Shown here: one piece after another, positions 26,258 to 33,581 of the stretch
Layout: each line of letters begins with the position of its first letter
Numbering within the stretch: the first letter of the stretch is position 1
Source of the DNA: Mesonia sediminis
GTDB taxonomy: Bacteria > Bacteroidota > Bacteroidia > Flavobacteriales > Flavobacteriaceae
Length of the DNA stretch: 64,000 nucleotides
Direction: 5' to 3'
NCBI RefSeq assembly: GCF_042684705.1
Contig: NZ_JBHULZ010000023.1
Location: 372,001 to 436,000, forward strand
Position numbers and translations under genes: made by a program
Notes under the pieces: model-generated
Told to the model about the DNA's origin: nothing
What the model saw: only the letters and a program-made list of their open reading frames with translations
The model's database searches: none

Positions 26258-26944
26258 TTATCTCACGATAAAGTCAAAATAAGTAGAAGGAAAAGGCTCA
26301 TTTTTAAGCGTATAATGCCACCATTCTTTTGCATAAGATAGAAAACCAAATTTTCTCATCCCAACTTTTAGCATTTTTCTGTTCTTCTTCTGGATTTTGG
26401 TTAACCCTTTGGCATTATGATGAGAAATTTCATCAAAAAGATCATAGGGGCCACCCATATCTAATTCTTTACCAGTTTTTAAATCTACCAGTGTTAAATC
26501 GATGGTACTACCTCTTGAATGCCCAGATTTTGTTGCGATATAACCCAAAGCGAATAATTTTTCCTTATCTAATCCTGGGTAAAATTCGCTCTTCATCAAG
26601 GTATCTTCGCTTATTTTTGACCAATCAAAAAACTGATCTACGGCTCGCTGCGGGCGATATGCATCGAACACCTTAATAATATATCCTTTGGCTAAAAAAT
26701 ATGCACTAGCCTGTTTTAATTGCTTTATGGCTTTTTTAGACATTATCGCTTGTGGTTGCTTATAACCTTTGATGGGTCGCCCTACAAAGTTATGCTTACC
26801 CGCGTATCTAATGTCTAAGATTATTAAATCTACATGCTCATCTATATAAGCAAACTCGGGCGGAATTTTATTGTTCTGAGTATAGAGTATACTTGAAAAT
26901 AGAATTCCGCACAGAATAAGCAAATATTTTTTTCTTAAAACCAA
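26258..26944 (-). CDS. D-alanyl-D-alanine dipeptidase (VanX-like, M15D)
   Basis: 228 residues with an N-terminal signal or membrane anchor (YLLILCGILFSSILY). Zinc ligands are recognisable in SGHSRGSTIDLTL (SxHxxGxxxD) and EWWHYT (ExxH); the substrate block FDAYRPQRAV is also conserved. It cleaves D-Ala-D-Ala dipeptide in the periplasm. In Gram-negative bacteria such enzymes recycle peptidoglycan rather than confer vancomycin resistance. Starts 3 bp after the M3 peptidase gene, so cotranscribed with it. Confidence 0.93.
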   Translation of the reverse strand: MVLRKKYLLILCGILFSSILYTQNNKIPPEFAYIDEHVDLIILDIRYAGKHNFVGRPIKGYKQPQAIMSKKAIKQLKQASAYFLAKGYIIKVFDAYRPQRAVDQFFDWSKISEDTLMKSEFYPGLDKEKLFALGYIATKSGHSRGSTIDLTLVDLKTGKELDMGGPYDLFDEISHHNAKGLTKIQKKNRKMLKVGMRKFGFLSYAKEWWHYTLKNEPFPSTYFDFIVR

Positions 26945-26947
26945 TTT

Positions 26948-29098
26948 TTAATTTTTGGTTTTTTTAGCAAATCCGCGGTCACGCAAAAGCGCTTCCACAT
27001 CGGCCTCTTTTCCTCTAAATAGCTGATAAGCTTCGGCGGGATCGATAGCATTTCTAGGGGCAAATAAATAACGAACCAATTTATCTGCTAGTTGTTCATC
27101 ATAAAATCCGCCAGGAGCTTCGGCAAAAGCCTCTGCCGCATCTGATGTAAGCACATCTGCCCACAAATAGCCATAGTAGCCGGCAGCATAGCCCTCGCCT
27201 GCAAATATATGCCCGAAATGCGGCGTGCGATGACGCATAACTATTTGTTCTGGTAAACCAAGGCTGTCTAATGTCTTCTTTTCAAAATCAGCTATATCTA
27301 TATCGGTAGGGTCTGTCATATGCAGTTTCATATCTATCAGTGCCGATGCTAAGAATTCTGTTGTGGCAAAGCCTTGGTTAAAGGTAGCGGCTTGTTTAAT
27401 TTTGGCTACTAATTCTTGAGGGATAACTTTATCTGTTTTATAGTGCCGCAAGAATCTATTTATAACCTCATCTGTAGATAGCCAACGCTCTAATAACTGC
27501 GATTGAAATTCGGTATAATCACGAACCCCTCCATTTAAAGTTGGGTAATCTACTTTGGCCGATAAAAAGTGAAGCGCATGACCAAATTCGTGAAAAAAGG
27601 TTTCGGCATCATCCCAAGAAATCAAAACAGGTTCTCCTGGCGCAGGTTTAATAAAGTTAGAATTATTCGATGCTAAAACAGGCTTATTACCTTCTAGCTT
27701 GGTTCTACTTCGATAAGTAGTAGCCCAAGCTCCCGAGCGTTTTCCTTGTCTTGCATACGGATCTAAGTACCAAAGCCCAACTAAATTATTACTATCTTTT
27801 TGCCGCACTTCATAAACTTCAACATCTTCATGAAAAACAGGAACACTGCCTTCTTTCACGGGCTCAAATTGATAGCCAAACAATTCTTCGGCAGTAAAAA
27901 ACAGAGCTTCTTTTAGGTTGTCAAGCACTAAATATTGTTTGATTTCTTCACCATCTAAATCATATTTTTCTTTTCTTACTTTTTCGGCATAGTAGCGATA
28001 ATCCCAAGGCTTAATTTGAATTTCGTGTCCCAGTTTATCGGCTAATTTTTGCATATCGGCAACTTCCTCTTTGGCTCTATCTACCGCCTTTGGCCAAACA
28101 TTCAGCATTAATTCCATTGCAGCTTCAGGTGTTTTCGCCATACGATTTTGCAACCTCCAAGAGGCATAATTATCAAATCCTAATAATGCCACTCGTTCAT
28201 CTCTTAATTTTAAAATTTGAGCAATTATATTCTTGTTATCATAGGTGTCATTGTTGTCGCCACGGGAATAATAATTCTTCCAAACCTTCTCTCTTAAATC
28301 TCGATGTTCTGAATAAGTTAAAAAAGGATCTATTGACGATCTTGTATTCACAATAGCATAGACTCCTGGTTTTCCTTGCTTTTCTGCCGTAGTAGCAGCT
28401 GCTTTTATAAATGAATTAGGAAGACCATCTAACTGATCTTTAATTAAAAAGACAACATAATTTTCCTCATCGGCTAATACGTTGTTTGAAAAATCGGTAT
28501 AAAGTGCAGATAACTCCTTTTGAATTTGTGCATAGCGTTCTTTATCATTTTTTGACAAATTGGCACCATTCATAGTAAATCGCTCATAAATTAAATTTAG
28601 TGTGCGCTGTTTTTGCTCGTCAAGCGGATTTTTTTGTGCGTTATCATAAACTTGCTTAATCCTTTTAAACAAGTTTTCATTTTGGAGAATATTAGACTGA
28701 TATTCGGCTATTTGAGGGGCTAAATCCTTTTGTACGGCTCTAAATTCTTCTGAGGATTTATTGCTGCTATATATACCATAGTAAGTAAAAGCTCTATCTA
28801 AAGCCTTACCCGCTTTTTCTATGGCTACAATAGTGTTTTCAAAATTCGGTTCACTTTCTAGATTGCTTATACTATCTAATTCTTTTAGGTGTAAAGCCAT
28901 ACCTTGCTTAATAGCAGGTTTGATTTGGTTCACCTTCATTTTGTCAAAAGCCGGTACACCTTCATAAGGCCCTTCCCAGTCATTTAAAAGCACTGCTTGA
29001 TTCAAGGTTTCTTTTTCTTTTCTAGGTTGTTGAGAATTTTCTTGGCAAGCACCAAATAAAATTAAAATGGCTATACCTATTCCTGTTGTTGTTTTCAT
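26948..29098 (-). CDS. dcp: M3-family oligopeptidase (peptidyl-dipeptidase Dcp-like) lipoprotein
   Basis: 716 residues with a lipoprotein signal (LFGACQEN, Cys about 18). The zinc site HEFGHALH and the downstream Glu region belong to thimet-oligopeptidase family M3; YDLDGEEIKQYLVLDNL and GYYGYLWADVL are family blocks. Its lipobox places it in the envelope, where it would degrade short peptides by removing C-terminal dipeptides. First gene of a two-gene operon with the VanX-like dipeptidase, suggesting joint turnover of peptides and peptidoglycan stem peptides. Confidence 0.93.
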   Translation of the reverse strand: MKTTTGIGIAILILFGACQENSQQPRKEKETLNQAVLLNDWEGPYEGVPAFDKMKVNQIKPAIKQGMALHLKELDSISNLESEPNFENTIVAIEKAGKALDRAFTYYGIYSSNKSSEEFRAVQKDLAPQIAEYQSNILQNENLFKRIKQVYDNAQKNPLDEQKQRTLNLIYERFTMNGANLSKNDKERYAQIQKELSALYTDFSNNVLADEENYVVFLIKDQLDGLPNSFIKAAATTAEKQGKPGVYAIVNTRSSIDPFLTYSEHRDLREKVWKNYYSRGDNNDTYDNKNIIAQILKLRDERVALLGFDNYASWRLQNRMAKTPEAAMELMLNVWPKAVDRAKEEVADMQKLADKLGHEIQIKPWDYRYYAEKVRKEKYDLDGEEIKQYLVLDNLKEALFFTAEELFGYQFEPVKEGSVPVFHEDVEVYEVRQKDSNNLVGLWYLDPYARQGKRSGAWATTYRSRTKLEGNKPVLASNNSNFIKPAPGEPVLISWDDAETFFHEFGHALHFLSAKVDYPTLNGGVRDYTEFQSQLLERWLSTDEVINRFLRHYKTDKVIPQELVAKIKQAATFNQGFATTEFLASALIDMKLHMTDPTDIDIADFEKKTLDSLGLPEQIVMRHRTPHFGHIFAGEGYAAGYYGYLWADVLTSDAAEAFAEAPGGFYDEQLADKLVRYLFAPRNAIDPAEAYQLFRGKEADVEALLRDRGFAKKTKN

Positions 29099-29266
29099 TT
29101 TACTTTTTAAAGCTAAAGATACTGTATTTTTTGTGGATATAAAATTAAGTGAGTCGCTACAATAACATATAAACAGCTATTAAATATCACCTTTCTATTT
29201 CTAATCTTCGCCTTCTATTTCTTATTTCGAAAAAGCTTCAATGGCGGGTTTTTTTGAGTTTTTTAA

Positions 29267-29303
29267 ATAAAAAATCCACCTTAAAATACATTTAAAGTGG
29301 ATT
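29267..29303 (-). terminator. Terminator of rny
   Basis: AATCCAC (29273-29279) pairs with GTGGATT (29297-29303), extended by inner TTAAA/TTTAA pairs. On the minus strand a T-run follows. The rest of the gap between rny and the peptidase operon (29099-29266) is AT-rich with nothing recognisable. Confidence 0.75.
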
Positions 29304-29325
29304 GATGTATTTGAAAAGCCTTTGC

Positions 29326-30900
29326 TTATTTTGCAATATTGACTGCGCGGGTTTCCCGGATTACGGTAACTTTTACCTGACCAGGATAAGTCATATCGGT
29401 TTGAATTTTTTGTGAAATTTCAAAAGACAAATTTGAAGCCTTCTCGTCATTCACTTTCTCACTCTCAACAATTACACGTAATTCTCGACCAGCCTGAATC
29501 GCATAGGCTTTTTTAACGCCATTAAAACCAAAAGCTATATTCTCAAGATCCTTTAAACGTTGAATATATGAATCTAGGACCTGTCTTCTAGCTCCCGGTC
29601 TTGCTCCACTAATTGCATCACACACTTGTATGATTGGCGACAATAAAGAAGTCATTTCTATTTCATCGTGGTGAGCTCCTATAGCATTACAAACATCTGG
29701 TTTTTCACCATATTTTTCTGCCCACTGCATTCCTAAAATAGCGTGTGGTGTTTCTGTTTCGGTTTCGGGCACTTTACCAATATCATGTAAAAGTCCGGCT
29801 CTTTTAGCTAATTTAGGATTTAAACCTAACTCAGAGGCCATAACACCACAAAGTTTAGCCACTTCTCTTGAGTGTTGTAGTAAATTCTGACCATAAGAAG
29901 ATCGATACTTCATTCGGCCTACCGTTTTGATCAATTCTGGGTGCAAACCGTGAATTCCTAAATCGATTACAGTACGTTTTCCTATATCAATGATTTCTTC
30001 TTCAATTTGTTTTTTGGTCTTTTTAACCACTTCTTCTATACGTGCCGGATGAATTCGACCGTCGGTCACTAATTTATGCAACGAAAGTCTAGCAATTTCT
30101 CTTCTAACCGAATCAAAGCAAGATAGAATAATAGCTTCTGGGGTATCATCTACAATAATCTCTACTCCAGTAGCGGCTTCTAAGGCTCGTATATTTCTTC
30201 CTTCTCTACCAATAATTCGGCCTTTAACATCGTCGCTCTCTAAGTTAAAAACCGAAACGCAATTATCTATAGCTTCCTCGGTTCCTATACGCTGTATAGT
30301 ACTAATTACCACTTTTTTGGCTTCTTGTTGAGCTGTCATCTTAGCTTCCTCTATAGTGTCTTGTATAATAGCCATCGCATCGGTTTTTGCCGACTCTTTT
30401 AGCGATTCGATGAGTTGAGCCTTAGCATCTTCTGCACTTAATCCACTAATCACCTCTAATTGTTTTACCGTACTTTGGTGAATCTTGTCTATTTCCTCTT
30501 GCTTTTTTTCCAAATAAGAAGTTCTGTAGTCGTAATCCTTAAGCTTAGCTTCTAAATCTTTGTTTAACTTCTTGTTTTTTGAAAGTTCATTTGATACTTG
30601 AGATTCTTTATCCCGTGTTCTTTTTTCTGCATCGGCTATTTTTTTATCACGAGATAAGATTACTTTTTCGTGTTCAGCTTTTAGCTCAATAAATTTCTCT
30701 TTAGCCTGAAGTATTTTATCTTTCTTTTTACTTTCTCCCTCGGCATTTGCCTCTTTTACAATGGCAAGGGCTTCTTTTTTTGCTTCGGCAACAATCGAAT
30801 TAGCATCTTTTTCTTGATTTGACTTTAACCAAAAATAAACCGCAATTGCACCTATGATAACACCCCCCAGGGCGCCAATAATAATACTTAATATTTCCAT
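29326..30900 (-). CDS. rny: Ribonuclease Y
   Basis: 524-residue membrane-anchored endoribonuclease that initiates mRNA decay. One N-terminal transmembrane helix (IIIGALGGVIIGAIAVYFWL), a long coiled coil (about 30-190), a KH RNA-binding domain (GRIIGREGRNIRALEAATG), and an HD domain with LLHDIGKVPE (His-Asp metal site) and SREVAKLCG. The C terminus is the usual VKVTVIRETRAV. Located just downstream of the 6S RNA gene on the same strand. Confidence 0.97.
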   Translation of the reverse strand: MEILSIIIGALGGVIIGAIAVYFWLKSNQEKDANSIVAEAKKEALAIVKEANAEGESKKKDKILQAKEKFIELKAEHEKVILSRDKKIADAEKRTRDKESQVSNELSKNKKLNKDLEAKLKDYDYRTSYLEKKQEEIDKIHQSTVKQLEVISGLSAEDAKAQLIESLKESAKTDAMAIIQDTIEEAKMTAQQEAKKVVISTIQRIGTEEAIDNCVSVFNLESDDVKGRIIGREGRNIRALEAATGVEIIVDDTPEAIILSCFDSVRREIARLSLHKLVTDGRIHPARIEEVVKKTKKQIEEEIIDIGKRTVIDLGIHGLHPELIKTVGRMKYRSSYGQNLLQHSREVAKLCGVMASELGLNPKLAKRAGLLHDIGKVPETETETPHAILGMQWAEKYGEKPDVCNAIGAHHDEIEMTSLLSPIIQVCDAISGARPGARRQVLDSYIQRLKDLENIAFGFNGVKKAYAIQAGRELRVIVESEKVNDEKASNLSFEISQKIQTDMTYPGQVKVTVIRETRAVNIAK

Positions 30901-30920
30901 AATTGTTATATATATAAATA

Positions 30921-31062
30921 AAAAAAGCCTGTATCGGCAAAGATTTTGTATAAACTCCTTTAAACAAGTTTAGGGCTAACAAGCTGATCAAGAATCCGCT
31001 CTAGACGGCGCGCTTTTACAACTTAGACTCACCCTTTTTAAAAGAATAAGTGTTGAGTTTAT
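30921..31062 (-). ncRNA. ssrS: 6S RNA (6S-Flavo type)
   Basis: Minus-strand element between zapA and rny, the classic 6S position. The 5' end ATAAACTC (31062-31055) pairs perfectly with GAGTTTAT (30957-30950) to close a ~110-nt imperfect hairpin with interior bubbles, after which a short GCC/GGC hairpin and a T-run (30938-30921) form a terminator-like end. A -7 box TATATTTG lies immediately upstream. 6S RNA mimics an open promoter and sequesters housekeeping RNA polymerase in stationary phase. Assignment rests on structure and location; ends are approximate. Confidence 0.75.
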
Positions 31063-31086
31063 CAAATATAAATAACCAATACAGGC
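30927..31086. repeat. 11-bp inverted repeat bracketing the 6S RNA gene
   Basis: GCCTGTATCGG (30927-30937) and CCAATACAGGC (31076-31086) are complementary over 11 bp with one G-U pair in RNA. The zapA-proximal arm lies upstream of the -7 box, the other in the terminator-like end. If a zapA read-through transcript is made, the arms would extend the 6S stem. Confidence 0.6.
31063..31070 (-). promoter_or_regulatory. -7 element for 6S RNA
   Basis: TATATTTG on the minus strand, directly before the first paired base of the 6S RNA. The -33 position is a T-run, not a clear TTG, so the match is partial. Confidence 0.45.
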
Positions 31087-31103
31087 AGTAAAAAAATTTA
31101 TTT

Positions 31104-31403
31104 TTAAGAACGTTCAGATAAATGTAGGTCTATTTTGTTTTCTAATTCAACCAACTTTTCTTTAGACCACTCTATCTCTTTATCACTATTTATTGATTGC
31201 TGTTCGAGTTTTGCTGCAAATTGTAAGGCGCACATTGCGAGTACATCTTGCTTATCTCGAACCGCATAACTTTGCTCAAATTGCTTGATCACCCCCTCTA
31301 TACTTTTTGCCGCTTTGCGTAAACCCTCTTCTTGCTCGGGTTTTATGCTTAAAGGGTAAACCCTGTCGGCTATAGAAAGTTTAATTTTCAGCTTATCATT
31401 CAT
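31104..31403 (-). CDS. zapA: Cell division protein ZapA
   Basis: 99 residues. The N-terminal domain LKIKLSIADRVYPLSIKPEQEEGLRKAA and the C-terminal coiled coil (AALQFAAKLEQQSINSDKEI) are typical of ZapA, a cytoplasmic tetramer that bundles FtsZ filaments at the division site. It follows the small coiled-coil gene by 9 bp and precedes the 6S RNA, an arrangement shared with many bacteria. Confidence 0.92.
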   Translation of the reverse strand: MNDKLKIKLSIADRVYPLSIKPEQEEGLRKAAKSIEGVIKQFEQSYAVRDKQDVLAMCALQFAAKLEQQSINSDKEIEWSKEKLVELENKIDLHLSERS

Positions 31404-31412
31404 GCTCCTTTT

Positions 31413-31703
31413 CTATTCTGATAGATGATAAATACAATCATCTATCTCCTTTATCAAGCTATTTATTTTGAGTTTTGTCTCTCTTTTATATTCTTTACTG
31501 CCAAGCAAGGCATTTGCAGATTTTAAAGTAGCATTTTTTTGCTTCAGTTGGATCAAATCTGTTTCTAACAAAGCTACCTCTTGCTTTTTTTTAGCTAAGG
31601 CCTCTCTTAAGGCTTCGTTTTTCTGCTCCAACAATTGATTTTTTTGTATTAAGCGACTAACTTTAACACGCAGGCTTTCAACAACATCAATCAATTTTGT
31701 CAT
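31413..31703 (-). CDS. Small coiled-coil protein upstream of zapA
   Basis: 96 residues, almost wholly coiled coil (about 8-70: VESLRVKVSRLIQKNQLLEQ and following heptads), with a short C-terminal helix SLIKEIDDCIYHLSE. No enzymatic motif. Its operon with zapA suggests a division-linked partner, comparable in size and shape to ZapB, but sequence identity to ZapB is not apparent; that role is inference. Confidence 0.8.
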   Translation of the reverse strand: MTKLIDVVESLRVKVSRLIQKNQLLEQKNEALREALAKKKQEVALLETDLIQLKQKNATLKSANALLGSKEYKRETKLKINSLIKEIDDCIYHLSE

Positions 31704-31789
31704 CTACAAAGTACTTATTGCTTCTTGCACAAAGTTAATATTCCTAATTGAAACCTCAATAGATTTTCTTTATATTTTTAATGTCAAGC

Positions 31790-31824
31790 TTTGTAATTTA
31801 CTACATTTATATTTTTTAAATTTG
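31790..31824 (+). promoter_or_regulatory. Promoter for the M23 peptidase gene
   Basis: TTTG (31790-31793) and TAAATTTG (31817-31824) with 23 nt between, at the long end of Bacteroidetes spacing; leader about 20 nt. Confidence 0.4.
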
Positions 31825-31852
31825 AAAATCAACACTTTTACTCATTCAAACT

Positions 31853-33577
31853 ATGCGTATAATTTATAGCATTTTCTTTTTTTCACTCACATTGTTTTTT
31901 TGCCTTAATACAAGAGCGCAATCAACTGGAAGTGCCGCTAAAGAGAATTACTTTGAAAGCCCACTAGAAATTCCATTAATTTTATCAGGAACCTTTGGTG
32001 AACTTAGAAGCAATCATTTTCATAGTGGTTTAGATATAAAAACACATCAACGTATTGGTTTAAATGTTTTAGCCAGTGCTTCGGGTTACGTGAGTCGTAT
32101 AAAAATTTCTCACTTTGGATATGGTAAAGCCATTTACATAAAACATCCTAATGGTCTAACGACCGTTTACGGCCATTTAAATAAATTTGCTCCGCATATT
32201 CAAAAATACATCCGTAAAGTACAATATGAAAAAGAGCAGTATGAAGTAGAAGTTTTTCCAAAGGCCAACGAACTGCCCGTTGAACAAGGAGAACTTATCG
32301 CTCTTAGCGGAAATAGCGGCGGTAGTGGGGGGCCTCATTTGCATTTTGAAATCCGTGATGAAGCGCAAAAACCAATGAATGCTTTAAATTTTGGATTTAC
32401 AGTTCCCGATAATCACGCCCCACTTCTAGAAGGGCTTTATGCTTATACTTTAGATGAAAATAGCCATATAGAAAGTCAACAAGGTAGAATTCAGCTAAGG
32501 CCAATACACAAAGGAAATCATCGCTATACCACCGAACCAATTCAGGCGTATGGAAAGATCGGGTTTGGGGTGATAAGTCGCGATTTACTCAATAACGCCT
32601 ACAATAAAAACGGTATTTATAAAATACAAACTTATTTAAACGGAGAAAAAATTTTTACGGCAAGCTTCGATATTTTTTCGTTTGCTGAAAGCAGATACAT
32701 CAATCGTTTTATCGACTATGAGTTTTACAAAAGCGATAAAAAAAAGATTCAAAAACTTTTTATCGAAAAAAACAACCCACTTAGTTTGCTAGAACATACT
32801 GGCAATAATGGGTTGATAAATTTAGAAGAAGAACTAGATTACAACTATAAAATAGTAATTACCGATTTCGCCAATAATACCACCGAAATCACACTACCTA
32901 TTCAAGCTAAAAAAAGAGATAAAAAAGAAATAAAAACCCCTACCCCACTTAAAACAGATTATTTAGTTAAGGCCAATCATGCCATCGCTTTTGAAGAGGG
33001 CATTTATGATATATACATTCCAAAAAACGCTCTTTATGATGATACTTACCTCGATATAAAAGCAGAGGAAGATTACATTAAAATTCATAACGATAAAACC
33101 CCACTTCATAAGAATTTCACTCTTGGTATTGACGTTAGCGATTATAAAACAGAAGACAAAGAAAAAATGTATATCGCCCGATTAACCGACTGGGGGAAAG
33201 CCTATTATGTCAAAACCTATAAAAAACCAAATCGTTTCACCATAAGAACCCGAACTTTTGGTAAGTATACTTTAAAGCAAGATTGGGAAGGCCCAAAAAT
33301 AGAACCGGTAAATTTTGTGCATAAAAAATGGATGAGTAAAGAAAAAGTACTTCAATTTAAAATTGAAGATGAATTGACAAACATCCAAGCTTACCGCGCT
33401 ACGGTCAACGGTAAATTTATTTTAATGGAGTATGACTACAAAACCAATATGCTTACACACTATTTTGAAGATGGTGCCGTTGTAGATACTGAAAACCATT
33501 TACAATTAATTGTTATAGATAATGTAGGAAATAGCACTACCTTTGAAGGCATATTTTACAGGAAAACTAAATCTTAA
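31853..33577 (+). CDS. M23-family (LytM-type) metallopeptidase
   Basis: 574 residues with a signal peptide (FFFSLTLFFCLNTRAQ, cleavage after about residue 23). The LytM catalytic domain follows at once: NHFHSGLDIK (zinc His57 and Asp61) and, about 90 residues later, GGSGGPHLHFEIRD (HxH). Such enzymes cut peptidoglycan stem peptides or other glycine-rich peptides. The ~350 residues after the domain are beta-rich and unassigned. Both catalytic motifs are intact, so activity is likely. Its stop lies a few bases before the start of the TonB receptor gene. Confidence 0.92.
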   Translation: MRIIYSIFFFSLTLFFCLNTRAQSTGSAAKENYFESPLEIPLILSGTFGELRSNHFHSGLDIKTHQRIGLNVLASASGYVSRIKISHFGYGKAIYIKHPNGLTTVYGHLNKFAPHIQKYIRKVQYEKEQYEVEVFPKANELPVEQGELIALSGNSGGSGGPHLHFEIRDEAQKPMNALNFGFTVPDNHAPLLEGLYAYTLDENSHIESQQGRIQLRPIHKGNHRYTTEPIQAYGKIGFGVISRDLLNNAYNKNGIYKIQTYLNGEKIFTASFDIFSFAESRYINRFIDYEFYKSDKKKIQKLFIEKNNPLSLLEHTGNNGLINLEEELDYNYKIVITDFANNTTEITLPIQAKKRDKKEIKTPTPLKTDYLVKANHAIAFEEGIYDIYIPKNALYDDTYLDIKAEEDYIKIHNDKTPLHKNFTLGIDVSDYKTEDKEKMYIARLTDWGKAYYVKTYKKPNRFTIRTRTFGKYTLKQDWEGPKIEPVNFVHKKWMSKEKVLQFKIEDELTNIQAYRATVNGKFILMEYDYKTNMLTHYFEDGAVVDTENHLQLIVIDNVGNSTTFEGIFYRKTKS

Positions 33578-33581
33578 TCTT

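Noticed and set aside
26258..26944. VanX-like gene as a vancomycin-resistance determinant
   Set aside because: No vanH, vanA or regulator nearby; Gram-negative envelope and signal peptide fit peptidoglycan recycling.
30800..30991. 63-codon minus-strand open frame overlapping the rny start
   Set aside because: Spans the 6S RNA 3' end and the first rny codons in another frame; no protein features.
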